A DNA stretch of 64,000 nt from an uncultured Lachnospiraceae bacterium (GTDB taxonomy: Bacteria; Bacillota; Clostridia; Lachnospirales; Lachnospiraceae), in assembly GCA_947648875.1 (NCBI GenBank), contig CANSPM010000016.1:1-64000 (forward strand), written 5' to 3'. The notes under the pieces were generated by a model. That model saw only the letters and a program-made list of their open reading frames with translations. It made no database searches and was not told the origin of the DNA. How positions within the stretch are numbered: the stretch's first letter is position 1; every line of letters starts with the position of its first letter. The position numbers and the translations under genes are program-made. This document shows, one piece after another, positions 24,955 through 34,973 of this stretch.

Positions 24955-25791
24955 ATGGACTATAAGATGGAGGAACTATTTCCGATCATAACAAAGATGG
25001 CCCGGAAGTATGCCGGTTTTGAAAACACATCCGTGTGTTATGAAAAAGCTCAGATGCTGATGGAAGCGATTCTATATTGTCTGGACGAGTATTGGAGCCA
25101 GGCTTCCGATACGGTAGCCCGGGTGGATATTTCCGTGGAGGAACAATATGCGCTGGGCGCAAAGCTAGTAATGGATAAAGCGTACCGGATCAGAGAAATC
25201 TATAACGAAATGTCTGTATCCTTTGAAGATTATGGGGTCAAATGTCTGCGTGACACGGTGCGGAAGGGCATTCCGGAATTTTTAAAGCGATATGACGCAA
25301 AATTCTGTCCTCAGGATACCATTTTGACATTGGATTATCCGGTGACGGTGGATCTGAGTCTTCGCGGTGGGGCAGACAGGGTATACGGCTATCTATGCGC
25401 CGTTTCGGCGGAACAGAGGTTTCTTGGCAGATTTGGCAGTGTGTATGTAAGGTCTGTGTTGGAGAAATATAATTCCGGATACAGAGATATGTATGAGAAT
25501 ATATGTGAAGTTTTGCTGGGAAATGTCCTGGGGCATATTTTCCTGCAAAAACCCCTGGAAGAAATGGGATTTGAGGAGGGGGAGCTTGATCTGCTGTCTG
25601 CCCGGTTTCAGGCGCTTTCCGTGTCCGAAATGGAAAATGAAATAGAGGGCAGTATCCGGGAAATGGTCGGCAGATTTTATTGTAATGACCCGCAGGTATT
25701 GGAATATCTATGTCTTAGTGCGCAAAACCTGGCAGTGCGAGTGGACACGGCCATCCGTACAGGGAGAATTGACAAAGTCTTTTTACTGTAG
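24955..25791 (+). CDS. DUF6179-like protein
   Basis: Encodes 278 residues with a helical N-terminus (YCLDEYW-type helix near residue 40) and a MLMEAILYCLDEYW motif close to the DUF6179 start. Its position directly behind a DUF6323 gene supports the assignment. As I recall the family is usually longer, so this may be a short version; no frameshift is visible at its end. AGGAGGG at 24941-24947 supports the start. The function of the pair is unknown. Confidence 0.65.
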   Translation: MDYKMEELFPIITKMARKYAGFENTSVCYEKAQMLMEAILYCLDEYWSQASDTVARVDISVEEQYALGAKLVMDKAYRIREIYNEMSVSFEDYGVKCLRDTVRKGIPEFLKRYDAKFCPQDTILTLDYPVTVDLSLRGGADRVYGYLCAVSAEQRFLGRFGSVYVRSVLEKYNSGYRDMYENICEVLLGNVLGHIFLQKPLEEMGFEEGELDLLSARFQALSVSEMENEIEGSIREMVGRFYCNDPQVLEYLCLSAQNLAVRVDTAIRTGRIDKVFLL

Positions 25792-26079
25792 GCCGTCAAA
25801 TTTTTACAAAAATTCTATTTATCTATTGCTTTTTGATGATATATCACATAAACTTGTTTTAGGAATGATATGGAAGCGGATTTCCAAGTACAGATGGGTA
25901 TATGATCAGTATCCCTAATTCCAGTTGTCGTAATACCGTAGGCATAGTTTGCGCTATGCGGGAATAAGGTAAGTTTGGAGATTCTGCTTCTATATATAGG
26001 TTTTATGCTATATTGCGGTGTCGCTGGCGGTATACGGACGAAGATTGAATAGCAAATTTTAGGAAAGGAAAACACGCAC

Positions 26080-27957
26080 ATGAAGAAAATCTTTACTAAA
26101 CGCTTGTTTGCCTATATGCTGGCAGCGCTTATTGTCACGATCACGTCCATTTTTGTATTGCAGACGGTTATCACTCAGAGGAATAACACAGCTTCCAGCC
26201 GCGCCAAACTACAGGATGTAAGAGAGAAGCTGGTCAGCAATGAAGAGAACATAGAGCGGCTCACCAACAACCTGAGCGAGGACAATCTGGCCAAAACCAG
26301 AGCTTTCGCGGATATCCTGGCCGCAGACAGGACTCTTGCGGGCGATACGGTCAGGCTCAATGAGATCAGGGACAGACTGATGGTAAATGAATTACATATC
26401 ATTGACAAGAACGGAATCATTACCAGCAGCACCATTGACTCTTATGTGGGATTTGACATGAAGAGCGGAGAACAGTCCAACGCATTCATGGTAATTGTGG
26501 ATGATCCTTCCATCGAGATTGTTCAGGAGCCCCAGGTCAATGTGGCGGAGGGCGTGGTCATGCAGTATATCGGTGTGGCCCGAAAGGACGAAAAGGGACT
26601 GGTACAGGTGGGGGTAAGACCCGAAGTTTTGGAAGATATGCTTGCCAGCACGGCTTTGGACAGGGTGTTGAAGGATATTGACTTTGGAGAAAAAGGATAT
26701 ATCTATGCCATCGACGCATCGAGCGGGGAGATTCTGGCGCATCCCGATGCGGCTCTAATCGGAACTTCTGCCACGGATGCCGGCTTTCCTTCCAGGCTTA
26801 CGGGCAAGGGCAGAGCCAGGATCGGCGGTGTGAGCGGTTTCTATCTGGCGGAAGAATATGAGGGAAAGATTATCGGCACATTTATGCCCGCCAATGAATA
26901 TTTCACCCAGCGCCGCGATCAGACCCTGGTGGTATCTCTGAGTATGGTGTTGATTTTTGGTGTGCTCCTGGTACTGATTAATCATATGGTGGACAGCAAG
27001 ATTGTGCAGGGGATCAATCGCATCACTAACTCCATGAGGGGGATCGCGGAGGGGAACTTTGACACGGAGGTTCACGAGGAGGGGAATCCGGAGTTTGTCA
27101 TGCTCTCTGGCAGCATGAATAGAATGGTGGAGAATATCGGTCAAAACCTGCGGGAGAATGAGAAATTGTTGGAGCGGCAAAAAAGGGATATGGAAAATAC
27201 CCAGATGCTGATTCAGAATGTCAAGGATGCCTGTAGGGAATTGGATGCGGTATCCGGCAAGAATCAGGAGAATGCGGATCATATTTACAATGGCACAGGA
27301 GAGCAGGAAAAGGCTGTGGAAGATCTGAAAGGGATCATGAATCAGCTGACCAGAGAATTAAACAGCAGCGTGGATGCAACGGTCAGGATCACCAGAGAGA
27401 CGGGGCATACTACGGAGAGAATCACGCAGACCCAGGGGCAGATGGAATTACTCAGCGATTCCATGGAGAAGATCAGCGAGATGTCAGCGGCCATAGAAAA
27501 AATCATCGGTGAGATTAACTCCATCGCCCAACAGACCAATATGCTCTCCCTCAACGCCTCTATCGAGGCGGCCAGAGCGGGCGAGATGGGCAAGGGTTTT
27601 GCGGTAGTAGCTGCCCAGGTAGGTGAGTTGGCGGCAAGAAGCGCTCAGGCGGCCAAGGAAACCAATGAACTGATTACCAATTCCATCAATGCGGTGGAAA
27701 GCGGAAAGAGAATTACGGAGCAGACAGTAAGAGCTTTTGGCGTGGTGGCGGAGGACATTGAAAAATCCAATCAGGATGTGTTGGCCATCACGGACATGGT
27801 GAGGCAGAATGTGGATATCGTGGTAGGCGCGGTAAATCAGATTGAAAGGATATCAGGTGTGGTGGAGGAGAACGTGCAGATTTCTCAGAACACAAAACAG
27901 GTGTCATCCAATATGGCGGAAATCACAGGTAAGTTGCTGAATTTGGTGGAGCAGTAA
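26080..27957 (+). CDS. Methyl-accepting chemotaxis protein, Cache-type sensor
   Basis: A 625-residue chemoreceptor. The first membrane segment (near 11-31) precedes an extracytoplasmic sensor of about 255 residues with [14 protein letters not shown] and [20 protein letters not shown], typical of Cache domains that bind small metabolites. A second membrane segment lies near 290-312, then HAMP, a coiled coil and the signalling tip [20 protein letters not shown] near 485-505. It differs from the chemoreceptor at 15954 in its sensor, so the two probably detect different ligands. AGGAAAGGAA precedes the ATG. A terminator follows directly. Confidence 0.95.
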   Translation: MKKIFTKRLFAYMLAALIVTITSIFVLQTVITQRNNTASSRAKLQDVREKLVSNEENIERLTNNLSEDNLAKTRAFADILAADRTLAGDTVRLNEIRDRLMVNELHIIDKNGIITSSTIDSYVGFDMKSGEQSNAFMVIVDDPSIEIVQEPQVNVAEGVVMQYIGVARKDEKGLVQVGVRPEVLEDMLASTALDRVLKDIDFGEKGYIYAIDASSGEILAHPDAALIGTSATDAGFPSRLTGKGRARIGGVSGFYLAEEYEGKIIGTFMPANEYFTQRRDQTLVVSLSMVLIFGVLLVLINHMVDSKIVQGINRITNSMRGIAEGNFDTEVHEEGNPEFVMLSGSMNRMVENIGQNLRENEKLLERQKRDMENTQMLIQNVKDACRELDAVSGKNQENADHIYNGTGEQEKAVEDLKGIMNQLTRELNSSVDATVRITRETGHTTERITQTQGQMELLSDSMEKISEMSAAIEKIIGEINSIAQQTNMLSLNASIEAARAGEMGKGFAVVAAQVGELAARSAQAAKETNELITNSINAVESGKRITEQTVRAFGVVAEDIEKSNQDVLAITDMVRQNVDIVVGAVNQIERISGVVEENVQISQNTKQVSSNMAEITGKLLNLVEQ

Positions 27958-27993
27958 GTGCATTGTCTGAACGGGATAGGGAATATATAGGGG

Positions 27994-28018
27994 GCGGCCT
28001 TTGAGGCCGCTCTTTTTT
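27994..28018 (+). terminator. Terminator after the second chemoreceptor gene
   Basis: GCGGCC (27994-27999) pairs with GGCCGC (28005-28010), followed by TCTTTTTT. Confidence 0.8.
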
Positions 28019-28126
28019 AGGTGAATTTGGCGGGGAAATGTTATAAAATGTGTCAGTACACTGGGGGACAGGAGGACTGGAAGTGTTTTATAATTTATAA
28101 AATTATTATAAATTTGTAGAAAATAC

Positions 28127-28155
28127 TTGCAAAGAATTACGCTTTCTGCTAAAAT
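28127..28155 (+). promoter_or_regulatory. comM-dprA promoter
   Basis: TTGCAA (28127-28132), 17-bp spacer and an extended -10 TGCTAAAAT (28147-28155), within an A/T-rich stretch. The leader is about 95 nt. Confidence 0.65.
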
Positions 28156-28255
28156 TTCTGAAAACATATTTATTTCTGATTTATTCATTTAATACATTTT
28201 TCGTTATTTCCCCATTTTCAAGCAGGAATGAAATTACATAAGGGAAGGAGTTTTT

Positions 28256-29803
28256 ATGTACAGTTCTATACTGACAGGGTCTCTTTTTGGTGTGGAGGCC
28301 AATATGATTCATGTGGAGGTGGATATCTCTACGGGATTGCCGGGTTTTTCCATGGTGGGTTCCCTTAGCAGTGAAGTACGGGAAGCACGGGAGCGGGTGC
28401 AGGTGGCTTTGAAGAACGCGGGCTATGATATTCCACCGAAGAAGGTCACTATCAACCTGGCTCCGGCAAATCTGAAGAAGGACGGGACGGGGTTTGATGT
28501 GCCCATTGCCGTCGGCATTCTACAGACGTTGGGGTATTTCCCCAGAGAAGCCACGGAGAATATCCTGTTTGCGGGGGAATTAGGACTGGACGGGGAGATC
28601 AGGCCCATCAGCGGCATACTCCCCATAGTGAAGGAAGCAGTCCAGAGGGGTATAAGCGCCTGTATCATTCCCTGGGGCAACCGGATGGAAGGCAGCGTGA
28701 TACCGGGGGTTCGGATTCGCGGAGCCTGCAATATCCAACAGTTGACGGCTTTTTTGCAGGAAACTGATACGGGAAGACAGGAGGAACTGCTGCCTGCGCA
28801 GCCCTGTTCCACCCGGGAAATCCTGGAGGAAGAACCATATTGCGCTGACAATGATTTTTCGCAGATCCGGGGGCAGGAAATTGCCAGAAGGGCGGCGGAG
28901 ATTGCAGCGGCAGGCTTCCACAATCTGCTGATGTCGGGACCGCCCGGAGGAGGAAAAAGCATGATTGCCAGGGCCATGGCGGGTATTCTGCCACCTATGA
29001 CCTGGCAGGAGAGCATAGAAGTGTCAACTATCTACAGTGTGGCAGGAATGCTGGACCAGGAGCATCCGTTGATTCTCCGAAGGCCTTTCCAAAGTCCGCA
29101 TCATACGATCTCAGGAGCCGCCCTGATCGGAGGCGGTGTCCACATTCATCCCGGAGCCATTTCGCTGGCTCACAGAGGTGTCTTGTTTCTCGATGAATTG
29201 ACCGAATTTCCCCAAAATATATTGGAGTGTCTCAGGCAGCCTCTGGAGGACCGCAGGGTCAATATAGCTCGGGCCCAGGGTAATTATATCTATCCGGCGG
29301 ACTTTATGTTGGTGTGCGCCATGAACCCTTGCAGATGCGGCTATTTCCCCGATAAAAATAGGTGCCGCTGCACGGAGAGGGAACTGGCAAAATATTGGGG
29401 CAGGCTTTCGGGTCCTCTGCTGGACCGTATGGATATGTATGTGGAGACCAGCCGTATTGATTTACAAAAGCTGCAGTCTATCGGGGAGGGGGAATGCAGC
29501 GCTCAAATCAGGCAGAGAGTGGTGGAGGCCAGAGCAGCCCAGGAAGAGCGGTTTCGCGGAAAAAAACATTCTTTTAACGGAGATATGGAGACGGGGGAGT
29601 TGGAACGCTACTGCGAATTGGGCAGGGAGGAGAGACTGCTTATGGAGACGGCGTACAGACAGCTGGAATTAAGTGCCAGAACCTATCACAGGGTGTTGAA
29701 GGTGGCCAGGACCATAGCGGATCTGGGGCACTCAGAGCGCATACTGGAGGAACATCTCAGCGAAGCGCTGGCCTATCGCTTTACAGAGGGGGCATGGATA
29801 TAA
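28256..29803 (+). CDS. comM: YifB/ComM family Mg-chelatase-like AAA+ ATPase
   Basis: A 515-residue AAA+ protein. Residues 1-165 form the Lon-protease-like fold with VDISTGLPGFSMVG and NLAPANLKKDGTGFDVPIA. The ATPase domain follows with Walker A SGPPGGGKSMIARA near 225, SPHHTISGAALIGGG, Walker B RGVLFLDELTEF and sensor AMNPCRCGYFPD, with a Cys-rich CRCGYF-RCRC segment. ComM-type helicases promote branch migration during natural transformation; in non-competent Firmicutes the role is unclear. Coupled to dprA by a TAATG overlap, so the two are coexpressed. AAGGAG at 28243-28248 supports the start. Confidence 0.95.
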   Translation: MYSSILTGSLFGVEANMIHVEVDISTGLPGFSMVGSLSSEVREARERVQVALKNAGYDIPPKKVTINLAPANLKKDGTGFDVPIAVGILQTLGYFPREATENILFAGELGLDGEIRPISGILPIVKEAVQRGISACIIPWGNRMEGSVIPGVRIRGACNIQQLTAFLQETDTGRQEELLPAQPCSTREILEEEPYCADNDFSQIRGQEIARRAAEIAAAGFHNLLMSGPPGGGKSMIARAMAGILPPMTWQESIEVSTIYSVAGMLDQEHPLILRRPFQSPHHTISGAALIGGGVHIHPGAISLAHRGVLFLDELTEFPQNILECLRQPLEDRRVNIARAQGNYIYPADFMLVCAMNPCRCGYFPDKNRCRCTERELAKYWGRLSGPLLDRMDMYVETSRIDLQKLQSIGEGECSAQIRQRVVEARAAQEERFRGKKHSFNGDMETGELERYCELGREERLLMETAYRQLELSARTYHRVLKVARTIADLGHSERILEEHLSEALAYRFTEGAWI

Positions 29804-30933
29804 TGGATAAATATACATATTGGCTTGCCAATGTCAGAGGGCTGGGAACGGCGGCCAGGGAGCATCTCCTGGAGGCTTTTGGCACAGGGGCGGCGGTATA
29901 TGAGGCTACAGAGAAAAGCCTGGCGGTGACGCTGGACAAAACCAGGCTGGAGAAACTTTTGAAGACGCGGAACAACTGGGACTTGGACGGGGAGTATGCC
30001 CGACTTTCAGAGAAGCAGATTTCCTTTGTCTGTACAGCGGACGCGGAATATCCGGAAGGACTGCGACATATCCCGGATCATCCCTTTGGTGTCTACTATA
30101 GAGGACGGCTTCCCCAGGCCCGGAAACTGGCAGTGGCAGTGGTGGGGGCCAGGGAATGCTCGGAATATGGGCATTTTGTAGCGGCGCAGTTGGGTAGGGA
30201 ACTGGGAACCGCAGGGGTGCAGGTGATCAGCGGAATGGCCAGAGGGATAGATGGTATCAGCCAGCTGGCGGCACTGGATGCGGAAGGGGAGTCCTATGCC
30301 GTCCTGGGGAACGGAGTGGATATCTGCTATCCCAAGGGGAATCAGCCCATCTATGACCGCCTTTTGGTTCAGGGCGGAATCCTTTCCACCTATCCGCCGG
30401 GTACGGCTCCCAGGCCTCAGCTTTTTCCGCCACGCAACCGGATTGTCAGCGGTCTTGCGGACGCGCTGGTAGTGGTGGAAGCCCGGCAGAAAAGCGGCAC
30501 ATTGATTACAGTGAACATGGCGCTGGAGCAGGGGCGGGAGGTTTATGCGGTCCCGGGGCGGATCACAGACAGACTCAGCGACGGATGCAATAAGCTGGTC
30601 AAGGACGGCGCGCTGGTTTTTCTGTCCCCCAGGGATTTTATGGAGGAATTGCGGCAGTCATTTCCCGAGAAGCTGGCGCGCTGTGTTTCCAGACAGACCA
30701 GTTCTCCTGATGGCCGCGTTCGTCCGCCAGTCACGCCGGAGGAGGCGGTGGTACTGGAGGCCCTGGATCTGTACCCTCAGCCCCTGGAAAGAATTCGTGA
30801 ACAATTGCAGGTCAAACTCACAGAAAGAGGGTTTCGCACATTTTCCAACAATCTTTTAACCATATTGATGCATTTGTGTCTGAAGGGAGTGGCAAAACAG
30901 AACAGTCCAGGGTGGTTTTCTCTGGATATCTGA
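29803..30933 (+). CDS. dprA: DNA-processing protein DprA
   Basis: Binds incoming single-stranded DNA and loads RecA during transformation. The 376-residue protein has an N-terminal helical SAM-like region, the Rossmann core (VAVVGAREC, QVISGMARGIDG, NGVDICYPKGN, PQLFPPRNRIVSGLADALVV and SGTLITVNMALEQGREVYAV) and a C-terminal winged-helix part after residue 310. The ATG at 29803 overlaps the comM stop (TAATG) and is a better distance from the GAGGGGG stretch than the ATG at 29794. The usual Firmicute neighbour topA is not present downstream. Confidence 0.95.
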   Translation: MDKYTYWLANVRGLGTAAREHLLEAFGTGAAVYEATEKSLAVTLDKTRLEKLLKTRNNWDLDGEYARLSEKQISFVCTADAEYPEGLRHIPDHPFGVYYRGRLPQARKLAVAVVGARECSEYGHFVAAQLGRELGTAGVQVISGMARGIDGISQLAALDAEGESYAVLGNGVDICYPKGNQPIYDRLLVQGGILSTYPPGTAPRPQLFPPRNRIVSGLADALVVVEARQKSGTLITVNMALEQGREVYAVPGRITDRLSDGCNKLVKDGALVFLSPRDFMEELRQSFPEKLARCVSRQTSSPDGRVRPPVTPEEAVVLEALDLYPQPLERIREQLQVKLTERGFRTFSNNLLTILMHLCLKGVAKQNSPGWFSLDI

Positions 30934-31160
30934 TGGGGATTGTGGTATACTTGGCAAAACACCCTGCGTCAGATGTTTTCGAATGGTGTATGGGGCAACC
31001 GCATTGTATCATGGCAGGCAGAGTAGGATGTTCTGCGCTTAGTACTTAATGGAAAACCCGTCGCTCTGAGAGAACGGGGATGCAGTCGGCTCTTTGTATG
31101 GCATATCGGAAGAGGTTGGCCAGGTGTGGAAATATGAGGTCGGAGGAAAACAATAGCAGG

Positions 31161-31574
31161 ATGAGAAAGAATAGAAGGACAGGCATTATAATGTTGTTGA
31201 CGGTGATTTTGCTAATTGGCTGCGGCGTTCAGACCATGCCCCTGGCGGAGGTGTTCGCGCAGGAGCAGTTGGAGCGGCAAACCGTACAGATTGTAGACTG
31301 GCTGAACGCGGGAGAGTATGGACAGGTTTATGATACTTTCAGGGAGGATATGAAGCAGGTGCTGTCAGTGGATGAATTGCGGTCGGCCTGTGTGGAGACT
31401 TTTGGCGGCGCGGGAACTTTCACCCGGATTGACAGTACAACGGTCAGCGGACAGCAGATGGAAGAGGGAGATTATGCCGTTGTCATGGTCAAGGCGCAAT
31501 ATGAAAAACAGATTGTGACTATTCAGGTTGGGTATGACGCGGATATGCAGGTGGTGGGCCTTTATATGAAATAG
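31161..31574 (+). CDS. Small lipoprotein, DUF3887-like
   Basis: About 137 residues with a lipoprotein signal: Arg/Lys-rich start, hydrophobic GIIMLLTVILL and lipobox LIGC. The mature part has a helix (RQTVQIVDWLNAGEYGQVYD) and a beta sheet (YAVVMVKAQYEKQIVTIQV), as in DUF3887 or NTF2-like extracytoplasmic domains. It is expected to be anchored on the outer face of the membrane. An in-frame ATG at 31134 is an alternative start; GGAGG at 31142-31146 is rather far from the chosen ATG. Confidence 0.75.
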   Translation: MRKNRRTGIIMLLTVILLIGCGVQTMPLAEVFAQEQLERQTVQIVDWLNAGEYGQVYDTFREDMKQVLSVDELRSACVETFGGAGTFTRIDSTTVSGQQMEEGDYAVVMVKAQYEKQIVTIQVGYDADMQVVGLYMK

Positions 31575-31704
31575 GGAACACAGGGTGCTTTCCCTTTGAG
31601 CTCCCCCTGTCCAGGGGGTGTGAAGACATTTATGGACACTTCTTAAGGGAAAAAGCGAAAGAATATGTACATTGATGTACAACCAGGAAAGGAATGCGAA
31701 GATT

Positions 31705-32607
31705 ATGAAAATTCTTGTGATCGGCGGCAGTTATTTTTATGGCAGGGTATTTGTTATGCTGGCGAGAGGGCAGCATGAAATTACAGTGGTGAACCGGGGA
31801 ACCTACTCTATGGAAGAACTGGGAGCAGCGCAGGTAAGAGGAGACCGCAGAGATCCCGCAGTATGGCGGGGGCTGCCCGGGGAATATGAAGTTGTTGTGG
31901 ACTTCTGCGCCTATGAGGCGGGAGATATCCGACGCGTGCTCGACAATATGCCTGTTAAGCCGGCACAGTATATAAGCATTAGCACTGTGGATGTGTACCG
32001 CCGGGGCGAGGGGGGCTATAAATCGGAGGATGCTCCTTTTGAGGACAGGTGTCTGCCGGGGGAGGCGGGAGTCTACATTGCGGGCAAGGTAGCGTTGGAG
32101 AGAGAAATATGCCGTGTCTGCGGGGAGCTGGATGTTGCCTGGACAGTGCTGCGGCCGGGGATTCTATATGGGCCATATAACTATGCTCCCAGGGAGTCCA
32201 CTTATATCAGAATGATGGTGCAACAGCAGGTTTTGCCCAGAATCACGGACGCGGAAGGGCAGTTTCAGCTGGTATATGTGAAGGACGCGGCGGAGGCCAT
32301 CAGAAAGTGTCTGCTGAATCGGGAAGCCTACGGGAGGGCTTACAATATTTGCAAAAGAGAGCCGGAGACTTACGACTCTCTGGCGGATGCTTTGTTACAG
32401 GTCTGTGAGGGGCCGGTCAGGGAACTGCCCATGACTGCGAAGCAGGCTCTGGAACAGGGAATTTCGCTGCCATTTGCGGTAAGGGGATCGGAGACCGAAC
32501 TGTATGACAATGCCAGAAGTATCCAGGAGCTTGGGATGACATATACGTCCCTGGAAGAGGGGATGGATAAGACTTACAGAGCGTTTCGAAATGTTTTTTC
32601 CGTGTAA
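31705..32607 (+). CDS. NAD-dependent epimerase/dehydratase (extended SDR)
   Basis: A 300-residue extended short-chain dehydrogenase-like protein. The N-terminus KILVIGGSYFYGRVFV is a variant of the GxxGxxG dinucleotide-binding loop (GGSYFYG), followed by VNRG after the second strand. The YISISTVDVY segment and VYIAGKVALE correspond to the catalytic Ser/Thr and Tyr/xxxK positions, with Tyr-Ile-Ala-Gly-Lys as the YxxxK motif; WTVLRPGILYGP supports the family. The substrate is probably a nucleotide sugar or a related metabolite, not determined. The start at 31705 was chosen over 31672 because the protein begins directly with the Rossmann strand. Confidence 0.85.
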   Translation: MKILVIGGSYFYGRVFVMLARGQHEITVVNRGTYSMEELGAAQVRGDRRDPAVWRGLPGEYEVVVDFCAYEAGDIRRVLDNMPVKPAQYISISTVDVYRRGEGGYKSEDAPFEDRCLPGEAGVYIAGKVALEREICRVCGELDVAWTVLRPGILYGPYNYAPRESTYIRMMVQQQVLPRITDAEGQFQLVYVKDAAEAIRKCLLNREAYGRAYNICKREPETYDSLADALLQVCEGPVRELPMTAKQALEQGISLPFAVRGSETELYDNARSIQELGMTYTSLEEGMDKTYRAFRNVFSV

Positions 32608-32809
32608 AAGAGATATTTGCAGGGTGCTATTGTTGAATACAACCAGAAGTTGATTTTTTGTGCGCATAGTGACCGATACGTTATTGCCAGCGCAGGAGAG
32701 AGGTGCTAACATATATACAGAAAGATTTATTCTAAATAAACGAAAAGGCAGGGTAAACTTTGTAGGAATAGAATCAGGGGCAAGAAGGTTGCATGTACGC
32801 TCAGGTCGC

Positions 32810-32838
32810 TTGAAATTAGAGTAAAATAATGGTACAAT
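32810..32838 (+). promoter_or_regulatory. Promoter of the Rpn-family pseudogene
   Basis: TTGAAA (32810-32815), 17-bp spacer and TACAAT (32833-32838), 25 bp before a well-placed ribosome site. It seems intact although the gene is broken. Confidence 0.6.
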
Positions 32839-32867
32839 CAAGTTACTTACTTTAGGAAGGAAATGGA

Positions 32868-33805
32868 ATGGGAAATATATAGGACGGGGTGTTTCGGACG
32901 ATTCTGAATGACTGTCGTAAGCTAATTATTCCTATCATTAACGAGATTTTTGGGAGACATATACAGGGGAAGAGAATCTTTCTTTTTTCCCGAATGAACA
33001 CTTTATAGATCGGCAGGACGGGGCGGACAAGGAAAGAATAACGGATACTAATTTCAGGATTATGGGCAGGAGATATTATCTGGAATGTGAGAGTAGTTTG
33101 CCGGATGGAAGGATTACAGTAAGGCTTTTTGAGTATGACGCGCAGATCGCGCTTGACGAGGGGGAGATTGCCAAAGAGACATGGACAGTAACTTTTCCCA
33201 ACACGGCTGTGCTGTATCTCAGGACATATAAAAAGACACCGAATAAAATGAAGTATGTGATAGTTACGCCGGGTGGGAATGTAGAATATGATATACCGAT
33301 TATGAAAGTGCAGGATTATTCACTTGACGAAATTCTTGACAAGCGTCTACTGATGTTGATCCCATTTTATATTTTTTCACATGAGAAGAATTTTGATGTG
33401 TATAAAAACAATGTAAAAAGGCCGGCAGAAACGGAGACAGAATTTAGAAAGATTCTGGAAAGGCTGCATGAGCTTGAAAAACAGGGGGTAATTGGAGCTT
33501 TCGAAAAACGTACAATTATTGAACTGTCCAGGGATGTAATCAGAGAGATTGCGCAAAAATATGAGAATGTGCGGAAAGGTATAGGTGATATCATGGGTGG
33601 AGCATTGATTGAGACAGAAGCAAGAATCATTTTAAAGCAGGGGATAGAACGGGGAATAGAACGGGGGAAAAGTTAGGGTATAGATGAGACCAAGAAGAAG
33701 ACAGCCCTCAAGCTGCTCAAGAGAGGAAAACTTACCGTTGAGGAGATTGCGGAGGACACAGAATTTAGTGTTGCGGAAGTGGAACAGTTTGCGGCGGGAC
33801 TGTGA
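32868..33805 (+). pseudogene. Rpn/PD-(D/E)XK nuclease-family (transposase-like) pseudogene
   Basis: The frames together reconstruct a protein of about 310 residues of the Rpn family (recombination-promoting nuclease, formerly putative transposase). Readable parts are DGVFRTILNDCRKLIIPIIN, ENLSFFPNEHFIDRQDGADK, ITDTNFRIMGRRYYLECES (nuclease core with the conserved E of ECES) and a long C-terminal helix region ending in LTVEEIAEDTEFSVAEVEQF. Three lesions are visible: TAG at codon 5 (32880-32882), a one-base loss in a G run near 32950-32953, and TAG at 33674-33676. The intact middle part (33062-33676) could still be translated alone, but without the N-terminal part of the fold. Confidence 0.85.
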
Positions 33806-33885
33806 TTCAGAAAACAAGGAACAGGATGGAGTGATACCTGGCTGTCAGGTACATTGACCATAAAACATTTTTCAGGAGGAGAGAG

Positions 33886-34755
33886 ATGCAGGAATTAAAA
33901 CCGATAAAGGAAGGAAAAGTGCGTGAGATCTATGACAATGGGGATACCCTGATTATGGTGGCTACCGATAGGATCAGCTGCTTTGATGTAATTTTGAAAA
34001 ATCAGGTGACTAGAAAGGGTGCGGTGCTCACACAGATGTCCAAGTTCTGGTTTGACATGACCAGGGATATCCTGCCAAACCATATGATTTCGGTAGATGT
34101 GAAGGATATGCCGGAGTTCTTTCAGCAGGAGCGCTTTGACGGCAACAGTATGATGTGCCGCAAGCTGGAGATGCTGCCTGTGGAATGCATTGTGCGGGGA
34201 TATATCACGGGAAGCGGTTGGGCCAGCTATCAGAAGGACGGTACGGTGTGCGGCATCAGGTTACCGGAGGGACTTAAGGAATCCGATCAGCTGCCGGAGC
34301 CCATATATACCCCTTCCACGAAAGCGGAGATTGGAGATCATGATGAGAATATATCCTTTGAACAGAGTGTGGAATATCTGGAGAAGCGCTACCCGGGCAA
34401 AGGCCGGGAGTATGGGGAGAAGCTAAGGGACTATACCATTGCCCTGTACCGAAAGTGTGCGGAGTATGCGCTGACGAAGGGAATTATCATTGCGGATACC
34501 AAGTTTGAGTTTGGATTGGACGAGGATGGCAACATTGTGCTGGGAGACGAGATGCTGACGCCGGATTCCTCCCGCTTCTGGCCTGCCGAAGGGTATGAGC
34601 CGGGACATGCCCAACCTTCCTTTGACAAGCAGTTTGCCCGAGATTGGCTGAGGAGCCATGACCATGACTGGGAGTTGCCCCAGGAGATCGTGGATAAGAC
34701 CATTGAGAAGTACTTACAGGGGTATGAACTGATTACCGGGAAAGAGCTGGAGTGA
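33886..34755 (+). CDS. purC: Phosphoribosylaminoimidazole-succinocarboxamide synthase
   Basis: Purine synthesis step joining CAIR and aspartate with ATP to give SAICAR, in the cytoplasm. The 289-residue protein has the eukaryote/yeast-like longer form rather than the ~240-residue bacterial one. Motifs: GKVREIYDNGDTLIMVATDR at the N-terminus (nucleotide-binding), LEMLPVECIVRGYITGSGW, the TPSTKAEIGDHDENIS loop, IADTKFEFG and DEMLTPDSSRFW. CAGGAGGAGA precedes the ATG. It stands alone, without other pur genes, and no purine riboswitch is visible in the 80 bp upstream. Confidence 0.96.
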   Translation: MQELKPIKEGKVREIYDNGDTLIMVATDRISCFDVILKNQVTRKGAVLTQMSKFWFDMTRDILPNHMISVDVKDMPEFFQQERFDGNSMMCRKLEMLPVECIVRGYITGSGWASYQKDGTVCGIRLPEGLKESDQLPEPIYTPSTKAEIGDHDENISFEQSVEYLEKRYPGKGREYGEKLRDYTIALYRKCAEYALTKGIIIADTKFEFGLDEDGNIVLGDEMLTPDSSRFWPAEGYEPGHAQPSFDKQFARDWLRSHDHDWELPQEIVDKTIEKYLQGYELITGKELE

Positions 34756-34893
34756 GCGGGAGCGGCTTTTCCGGTTCCAATACTTATGCAAAAGGAAGGG
34801 AAAGAGACAGGGTTAAATTTCTCGTAATATTTACTATATTGGGTGCGATTTAAAGGAGGTTTCCGGTCGGCATAATAGACGTAAACCCGATTA

Positions 34894-34925
34894 CCGAAAA
34901 TGTTGATTTAATTCCGAATATGTTG
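34894..34925 (+). repeat. Direct repeat over a promoter (possible operator)
   Basis: CCGAAAATGTTG (34894-34905) and CCGAATATGTTG (34914-34925) differ at one base and are exactly 20 bp apart, two helical turns. They overlap the -35 box and the spacer of the promoter at 34903-34931, a position suited to repression. Confidence 0.55.
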
Positions 34926-34931
34926 TATTAT
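34903..34931 (+). promoter_or_regulatory. Promoter of the DeoR/HTH operon
   Basis: TTGATT (34903-34908), 17-bp spacer and TATTAT (34926-34931), overlapping the direct repeat. The leader is about 35 nt. Confidence 0.65.
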
Positions 34932-34973
34932 ATATCTATCGAATTCGATGAATCAATTATTGGAGGTATATGT

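Noticed and set aside
32880..33676. Amber (TAG) codon reassignment suggested by in-frame TAGs in broken genes
   Set aside because: TAG is used as the normal stop of intact genes here, for example pgi, and the same pseudogene also carries a frameshift, so decay is the simpler reading.
33806..33885. Small hairpin TACCTG-GCTGT-CAGGTA before purC as a purine riboswitch
   Set aside because: Far too short and lacks the conserved loops of purine riboswitches.
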